NCBI GenBank assembly: GCA_964003245.1
Contig: CAXFIU010000013.1
Coordinates: forward strand, 1 to 37,939
Length of the DNA stretch: 37,939 bases
Direction: 5' to 3'
Origin: MGIIb-O2 sp964003245
GTDB taxonomy: Archaea > Thermoplasmatota > Poseidoniia > Poseidoniales > Thalassarchaeaceae
Part shown: positions 34,701 through 37,939 of the stretch, piece by piece
Position numbering within the stretch: position 1 is the stretch's first letter
Layout: every line of letters begins with the position of its first letter
The notes under the pieces: model-generated
Told to the model about the DNA's origin: nothing
The model's database searches: none
The model's input: only the letters and a program-made list of their open reading frames with translations
Made by a program: the position numbers and the translations under genes

Positions 34701-34916
34701 AAGAAAGTAAGTGATAAGAATCTAATTTCTCTCGAAGAATCATTTAATGAAATTAATGAATTATTAAATTCTTCATCTACCGAATCAGAAATAGATTGGA
34801 AAATTGTCAATAGTGATTTACCTGAAGCAGAAGAGTTGAGGTCTTGGAAGGAAACTAATCGGAGTATACACTCGATTAATCATACAGATGATGATGAAAC
34901 AATTGACCTTGATTAA
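28716..34916 (+). CDS. Giant membrane-anchored subtilisin-like serine protease (2066 aa)
   Basis: The product is a secreted S8 protease with signal peptide (MHQRRAVVLTLLMLTSSVS), a propeptide-like region to about 175, and the triad Asp191 (VADTGVDFAHPD), His394 (GSHGTLCAS) and Ser581 (GGTSLATP). About 200 residues separate Asp and His, far more than the few dozen in subtilisin, so a large insertion (with DNDSDG and DTNGDNLWD turns, possibly calcium binding) sits in the catalytic domain. After it come many beta-domains, including a PPC-like one near 1180-1290 (DLDLFLFYDENEDGQF). A membrane helix (about 1967-1989), basic stop (ARRSIRKKK) and an acidic tail of about 65 residues end the protein, so the tail is inside the cell. 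It likely digests proteins at the cell surface. Confidence 0.93.
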   Translation: MHQRRAVVLTLLMLTSSVSLLINNEDFDNISEEDNSSYTLLETNSPSFPSPGNPWIEDSLNLRVESGAKEIRVTVITWSLAELNLWQLKNNALDKQADAKNGEIFETYDPTSGEIDHRTFWMSADIFHKLPSVPGVISILDAQNNPQPYDTIPFDSPDSEPESVRSGEIHGANDAWERGYTGEGMIVAVADTGVDFAHPDLNGTQARVDDSRSDWSGWPMMFDHNSMYTYLVNGNAYPQSNTWYADTSNLDYDNDSDGVLDISGYNISGIPNSLSGVYHLGEHPDSTLRSQVGGDVPIIVIDEEISGLYETVYVDMDVDGNFSGEKAIKPGSETTGLDTNGDNLWDISGGLVYWVSDGINGVPYGETYSIRHGYQNRIAGAGNLTLFMLDSGSHGTLCASAISAQGEIDDGRVIGMAPNATIASIGNHYSGGHSLDAWRWIAEGNDGKSETKYDQADIGSFSFGYSSIDESGADGYSLYLDWLTRVYNDNASYSVAIGNGGHGFGTTKVPGAAHGVFSVGAFSSRSSDSWGQNAPWSNRGPNVVGRMDPDIVSVGWSATGDLPLNLRNNANSAWSTWGGTSLATPIAAGLLAVVAEAWQETQGEYPDSQTLRDFVLSTSDDRGYEPFIQGGGWFNASRAVSTLEGDNGSWWMSPAQWNSGTFQGKHRDANINYMFPGESQLVDLDFTNHADTDVLLRFTPTLFEPLAHEVIIWNSTGNGSSNGENSSWDGHQGDRPDLLIPLHIPDTIHALPEDTRQLRARATIEYSAFDGDMDKNTEERVYLQIYRWSDDDGDGIYVEDFDNDSMVDSDDWTESSELDEVSYWWSNGPNAEVRVGNPFEDARDGIFLGVWNHNGDLSDDPVRIEIDWTAFGSADDQWITIPSTMVVNSDSNDSLQMNIEVPLDAESGLHQHGVLIESFYYQDGNASITSHRNWTLPVITNVPWSGPFEIKPKPLDGNMSNQTLYDEEWISGATRWNWRAESGDWRFLTVDWPEEWDTGGTVILDVDWDDNPYTDVDILWLDETPHGYSEDDPDSYGDSTFSISSRSANNHVGSGKHNWGTYTGTSREVFTVPALAGTHQMVLHTALHGVSTNDNALNISVGYVAAEADGFSQRVTDWSDGDGVDAVHVVSTVPMEIESVSSYGWTQPIYFDNETAYQDVSNDKMTSSWWHNFTVDDISELSISMDSYESADLDLFLFYDENEDGQFTSSEEVSRSWSGTSSESIELNDVENGLYAVAVHGYSVSGEVQFWIDIDMIGGDKLNITDQIALLNSEINSIWPNGSETLAGNIPTSAHQINLAFERPDYAGIWQGEVEITLVGGIKLSLPYTYELLEIEPYVEFSKPENLTQTNELLPIEIYAIDTGIGFALDDLNWYKMNNQTIIPSANSVEAIDTYLNYHNLTEIWNSGNHFAMPENISFREVWINSTIPESEQWHDYGVNITDRSGLFHQSWLSVNYDITSPPLFIYGVPEITKNPYVNLVIQTEPGSSVYQDGYLIPGFDDYGSVNWTVGLIPSEIGIDYSSDGTPSEYYLIPEDNYFSITSVDAAGNSISSSHMVIYDNQIPELDSLYIDDQNEFRYTANDFYSVLNITSSTFGLNISIDVKEWCLNISKEDSIIYEVIEICTSNGNMPEILVTNLSGLENTRNIPVQVDLNNISDGNYLVDIYLVDWAGNSASEQFNLFLDRSIPIIDWMFSPSNNNDLFDHRQVMNWASNELSHVYFTHNGDQIEEWEGYGGESNFILENKGSHEFCITAYDSTEGQYNENILVDCKIYNLNESIYSTNVVAPWNGGITTEDKLSAVLYRGPDQEIWWQNDAEDERFLIVPGALVVELDLILKEGINEYSIEIESLDEVHEYQLSITRDTIAPILSFEQISVRNSTLNPVKNIHGKCEPGAYVMIWSVIESYEFICDSSGLINIEISVQDIVGKHVIQGTTTDAVNNRNSFSIEVINQNWIDWAIDDAQDQGPMLWYFLATLFGVLILISGTVLARRSIRKKKVSDKNLISLEESFNEINELLNSSSTESEIDWKIVNSDLPEAEELRSWKETNRSIHSINHTDDDETIDLD

Positions 34917-34953
34917 GCATAACCCTCATTGCTTTGTGTTGTTTCGAAGATAT

Positions 34954-35802
34954 ATGGCTGTAGAACATATTGCGATTATTGGTGCTGGACAAATGGGTAA
35001 TGGAATAGCTCAAGTTTCAGCTTGTGCAGGATATAAAGTCACTATGATAGATATTAAAGAAGAGTTTGTAGATAGAGGAATGGAAACAATAGAAAAATCT
35101 CTAAACAAACTGGTTTCAAAAGGCAGAATGACCGAAAAAGAAGCAGAATTGGCAATTTCCAGAATTAGTACTTCTACTGCGAATTCATCGGCATCAGATG
35201 CAGATTTAGTTGTAGAAGCAATACCTGAAGTTTTGTCTTACAAAACAGCCTTGTTTCAACAGTTAGATGATTTGTGTAAACCCGAAACCATACTTGCTAC
35301 TAATACTTCAAGCATTAGTATTGATTCCATTGCCGCGTCTACAAATAGGCCAGAAAAGGTAATTGGAATGCATTTTATGAATCCTGTTCCTATAATGAAA
35401 TTAGTTGAGATAATTAATGGCAGCAACACTTCCGAGGAAGTAAATTCAGCAGTTGTCAATGCTGCTGAGAAAATGGGTAAAACAGCATTATCATGTAATG
35501 ATTCCCCTGGCTTCGTATCTAACAGAATCTTATGTCCTATGATAAATGAAGCAATTTTGGCATTAGAAGAAGGGGTTGCCGAACCAGAAGCTATTGATGG
35601 CATTATGAAATTAGGAATGAACCACCCCATAGGTCCATTGGCACTTTCTGATCTTATTGGAAATGATACGGTACTACATATCATGAATGTACTTCATGAG
35701 GGATTCGGAGATGATAAATACGCACCTTCGGAATTACTAATAAAAATGGTTGAAGAAGGAAAGTTGGGTAGAAAATCTGGTGAAGGATTCTATAAATATT
35801 GA
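34954..35802 (+). CDS. 3-hydroxyacyl-CoA (3-hydroxybutyryl-CoA) dehydrogenase
   Basis: This NAD-dependent enzyme oxidises 3-hydroxyacyl-CoA to 3-ketoacyl-CoA in beta-oxidation or the reverse reaction. The 282-residue protein has the Rossmann loop GAGQMGNGIAQ (10-20), Ser119 in NTSS, the catalytic His140 in MHFMNPVPIM with VVEAIPE upstream, the SNRIL segment, and GRKSGEGFYKY at the C-terminus. Length is exactly typical of the single-domain family. The ATG at 34954 is chosen because it begins MAVEHIAIIGAG; frames upstream overlap the protease's end. It follows the protease by 37 bases on the same strand, and together with the acyl-CoA dehydrogenase suggests fatty or amino acid oxidation. Confidence 0.95.
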   Translation: MAVEHIAIIGAGQMGNGIAQVSACAGYKVTMIDIKEEFVDRGMETIEKSLNKLVSKGRMTEKEAELAISRISTSTANSSASDADLVVEAIPEVLSYKTALFQQLDDLCKPETILATNTSSISIDSIAASTNRPEKVIGMHFMNPVPIMKLVEIINGSNTSEEVNSAVVNAAEKMGKTALSCNDSPGFVSNRILCPMINEAILALEEGVAEPEAIDGIMKLGMNHPIGPLALSDLIGNDTVLHIMNVLHEGFGDDKYAPSELLIKMVEEGKLGRKSGEGFYKY

Positions 35803-35850
35803 TTTTTGCTTATCGAGAGACTTCAAATCATCATATCCCTTCCGTCATAC

Positions 35851-37939
35851 ATGGATAGCCGAAAGAGAATCTCGATTTTAGTTTCAGTATTGTTACTAAG
35901 TATGCTCGCAGTACCTGTGTTAGGTAATGATGCAGGGACAGGAGGCGATGCCGGCAATTCTACCTCTTCTGCAACACCATTGCCCGCTACAAATGGCACT
36001 TATTATGGAAATTTAACTGCAACGTCTGATGATTCAGATTATTATTTGATTAATATGTCATCAAATACAGGAATTGCAGTCCAGATAACTTATCCTTCTT
36101 CAACAGATTTCGATCTTGTTTTATTAAATAGCGGAGGAGGATACATCGACCTTAGTACTAACTCTGGAACAACTGATGATGTATCCTCAAATGGCACATC
36201 TGTAGGTGGAAGTAGCGTCTATGTTTGGGTTGATAGGTATTCAGGTTCCGGCCAATATACGATGCAAATTTGGATATTTTCAACAGGTTCCTCAGGAGGT
36301 GGCGGCACTGGTTCAGGAAACGGACATGATGCTGGCACTGGTACAGATGCTGGAAACACTATTGCTAGTGCAATGTCTCTCAATGCAACGAATATGTCAT
36401 TTTGGGGTGACGTGACATATTCAACAGACACTAATGATTACTACAAGGTTTCAATGCCTCCTTATTTCGGTGTTTCCGCATCTTTGAGTTGGAACTCTAC
36501 TGTTGACTTAGACTTAGAAGTTTATGACAATTCAAGTTCTATGATTGTCTATAGTTGGTTTTCTAATCCCGAGGAAGTCACCGTGAATAATTACGGTGGA
36601 ACTGACTTATTTTTCAGAGTATATGCTTATGGAAGTAATACTGGAACTCATGATTACAATTTATCATTTACTTTTGATAATTTAACCAATGCTCCAGTCA
36701 ATAATCAAGATGATGCCGGTACTGGCGGGGACGCCTCTAATGATTATTTGAATCCAACAATTTTGAACATAACTTCTGTTGCAGTAAACAATACATTCAG
36801 TGGCTGGGGTTCCCTTGACGATGATTTGAATGACAATTACCAAACAAGTGTTCCAATGGGTCATGGCATTAGGGTCTCAGTATGGTTCAATTCTACTGTT
36901 AGTGACTTCCAGGTCATTTTAGCAGATGATCAAGCTAATACGATTGATTATTCTGGCGTAAACAATCCCGAATTAGTAACATCTAATGGTTCAGGAACGT
37001 ATCCTGGAATGATTGTAGAAGGAATGGACATTCTACTTCAAGTCAGAGCAACTTCCGGAGAAGGGAACTACGGCATGTCGTGGTGGTTTTTTACTCTAGA
37101 CACAGATGGTGACGGTTTCTATGATACAGTTGAAGTAGACTGTGGTAGTGACCCAGAAGATAATTACAGTGTACCTCTGGATACCGACTCAGATGGTATT
37201 TGTGATACTTTAGATTCTGATGATGATGGTGATTCTGTCGAGGATGCAAATGACACGTTCCCTCTTGATGCTTCAGAATGGGAAGATACAGACAATGATA
37301 ATATTGGGAACAATGCTGATTTAGATGATGACGGTGATGGTTTCTCAGATGCCGATGAGATTGACTGTGGATCAGATCCATTAGATGGTTGGAATCAACC
37401 TCCAGATTTCGATTCTGATGGTATTTGCGATTTACAAGATTCCGATGATGATAATGATGGTTACGATGATGTTGACGACGCATTCCCTCAAGATGATTCT
37501 GAGTGGGCCGATACAGATAACAACGGAGTAGGAGACAACTCAGATACTGATGATGACGGTGATGGCTATAGTGACAACATCGAAACATCTTGTGACTCAG
37601 ATCCTCTGAATTCATTTGATGTACCTTCAGATATAGATATGGATGGAACTTGTGATTTAATGGATAATGATATTGATGGTGACAATTATCCCAACGAAAA
37701 TGATGCTTTCCCAACAGATAGTCAAGAATGGCTTGATACTGATAATGATGGTTTTGGAAATAATGCAGATATTGACGATGATGGAGATTCTGTATCAGAT
37801 AATTATGATGCATTCCCACTAGATTCTAATGAATGGGCAGATAATGATGATGATGGTCTTGGCGATAATGGCGATCTAGATGATGATAATGATGGTTGGC
37901 CTGATTCAGATGAAATTACATGTTCTACTAATTCTATGT
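35851..37939 (+). CDS. Giant secreted protein with three PPC-like domains and Asp-rich repeats (C-terminus beyond right edge)
   Basis: About 696 residues are visible; the frame is open to the right edge. A signal peptide (MDSRKRISILVSVLLLSMLA, cleavage near residue 25) shows export. Three similar beta domains follow, each introduced by a Gly/Asp-rich lead (NDAGTGGDAGN near 26, GHDAGTGTDAGN near 160, QDDAGTGGDASND near 288) and with D-x-D lines such as DFDLVLL and DLDLEVYDN, as in PPC (bacterial pre-peptidase C-terminal) domains. From about 416 the chain becomes Asp-rich repeats of the thrombospondin-type-3 kind (DTDGDGF, DSDGICD, DDDGDG). No catalytic domain is visible yet; it may lie beyond the edge. 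Likely role: calcium-rigidified surface stalk or adhesin. Confidence 0.88.
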   Translation, partial: MDSRKRISILVSVLLLSMLAVPVLGNDAGTGGDAGNSTSSATPLPATNGTYYGNLTATSDDSDYYLINMSSNTGIAVQITYPSSTDFDLVLLNSGGGYIDLSTNSGTTDDVSSNGTSVGGSSVYVWVDRYSGSGQYTMQIWIFSTGSSGGGGTGSGNGHDAGTGTDAGNTIASAMSLNATNMSFWGDVTYSTDTNDYYKVSMPPYFGVSASLSWNSTVDLDLEVYDNSSSMIVYSWFSNPEEVTVNNYGGTDLFFRVYAYGSNTGTHDYNLSFTFDNLTNAPVNNQDDAGTGGDASNDYLNPTILNITSVAVNNTFSGWGSLDDDLNDNYQTSVPMGHGIRVSVWFNSTVSDFQVILADDQANTIDYSGVNNPELVTSNGSGTYPGMIVEGMDILLQVRATSGEGNYGMSWWFFTLDTDGDGFYDTVEVDCGSDPEDNYSVPLDTDSDGICDTLDSDDDGDSVEDANDTFPLDASEWEDTDNDNIGNNADLDDDGDGFSDADEIDCGSDPLDGWNQPPDFDSDGICDLQDSDDDNDGYDDVDDAFPQDDSEWADTDNNGVGDNSDTDDDGDGYSDNIETSCDSDPLNSFDVPSDIDMDGTCDLMDNDIDGDNYPNENDAFPTDSQEWLDTDNDGFGNNADIDDDGDSVSDNYDAFPLDSNEWADNDDDGLGDNGDLDDDNDGWPDSDEITCSTNSM
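37100..37939 (+). repeat. Asp-rich calcium-binding-type tandem repeats within the right-edge gene
   Basis: The coding region from 37100 to the edge is a run of imperfect repeats, each with D-x-D-x-D-G loops (such as DTDSDGICD, DSDDDGDSVED, DTDNDNIGNN), an AFP or TFP-D motif and an SEW or QEW, and CxSDP segments holding paired cysteines. The unit is roughly 75-85 residues, with four or so units before the edge. DNA copies are only moderately alike, so the repeats are old, not recent expansions. Confidence 0.8.

Noticed and set aside
37091..37819. A 242-codon minus-strand frame rich in His, Tyr and Asn
   Set aside because: It is the antisense reading of the Asp-rich GAT/GAC repeats of the right-edge gene; the composition comes from the repeats.
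1..37939. Search for CRISPR arrays, insertion sequences, integrases and defence genes
   Set aside because: No direct-repeat/spacer array, transposase or recombinase motif was recognised; the tandem similarities are the esterase paralogues, tRNA-Lys genes and protein repeats.

Overview
The window looks like a piece of an AT-rich marine planktonic euryarchaeon, most likely Marine Group II (Candidatus Poseidoniales) or a close relative in the Thermoplasmatota. Archaeal information-processing genes (RNA polymerase subunit Rpo11, elongation factor 1-beta with its zinc-ribbon partner, TruD, an archaeal-style DUF2240 protein, RNase P RNA) sit beside a proton-pump-type rhodopsin, two MMPL/RND exporters, several lipoproteins and very large secreted proteins with Asp-rich repeats. 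That combination is typical of surface-ocean archaea that degrade polymers and use light. The assignment is an inference from gene content; no rRNA is present to confirm it.

Layout, left to right. 1-2194 (minus) is the N-terminal part of a large secreted adhesin-like protein that runs off the left edge. A tRNA-His follows. 2392-6232 (minus) is a tight five-gene operon: HEAT-repeat protein, small unknown protein, DEAD-box RNA helicase with a DbpA-like RNA-binding domain, TusA-like sulfur carrier, GTP cyclohydrolase II. 6343-9476 holds a DUF2240 protein facing an MMPL exporter. 9585-11252 (plus) is rpo11-truD, convergent with the zinc-ribbon/EF-1beta pair (11266-11715, minus). A cupin protein and the rhodopsin converge on a strong hairpin at 12335-12367.

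From 13383 to 17307 lie the rRNA methyltransferase RlmE, a secreted thioredoxin-like protein, and a minus-strand operon of membrane thioredoxin, VKOR and a sugar-nucleotide epimerase. This looks like an extracytoplasmic disulfide-forming module. A second, larger MMPL exporter (17486-20545) is followed by three tandem paralogous lipoprotein esterases of the PHB-depolymerase/feruloyl-esterase type, then a nitroreductase and RNase P RNA (minus). rpiA, two tRNA-Lys genes with identical upstream elements, asnS and an acyl-CoA dehydrogenase come next on the plus strand, then a minus-strand tRNA-Gln.

The right third is dominated by a 2066-residue membrane-anchored subtilisin-like protease, a 3-hydroxyacyl-CoA dehydrogenase, and the start of another giant secreted protein with calcium-binding-type Asp-rich repeats that runs off the right edge.

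The genes suggest a photoheterotroph that attacks polymers and proteins outside the cell (protease, esterases, adhesins), folds those secreted proteins oxidatively (VKOR/thioredoxins), oxidises acyl-CoAs (acyl-CoA and hydroxyacyl-CoA dehydrogenases) and supplements energy with light (rhodopsin). I saw no CRISPR array, insertion sequence, integrase or prophage gene. No gene-free stretch over 300 bases remains once the RNase P RNA and the tRNA-Lys pair are counted.
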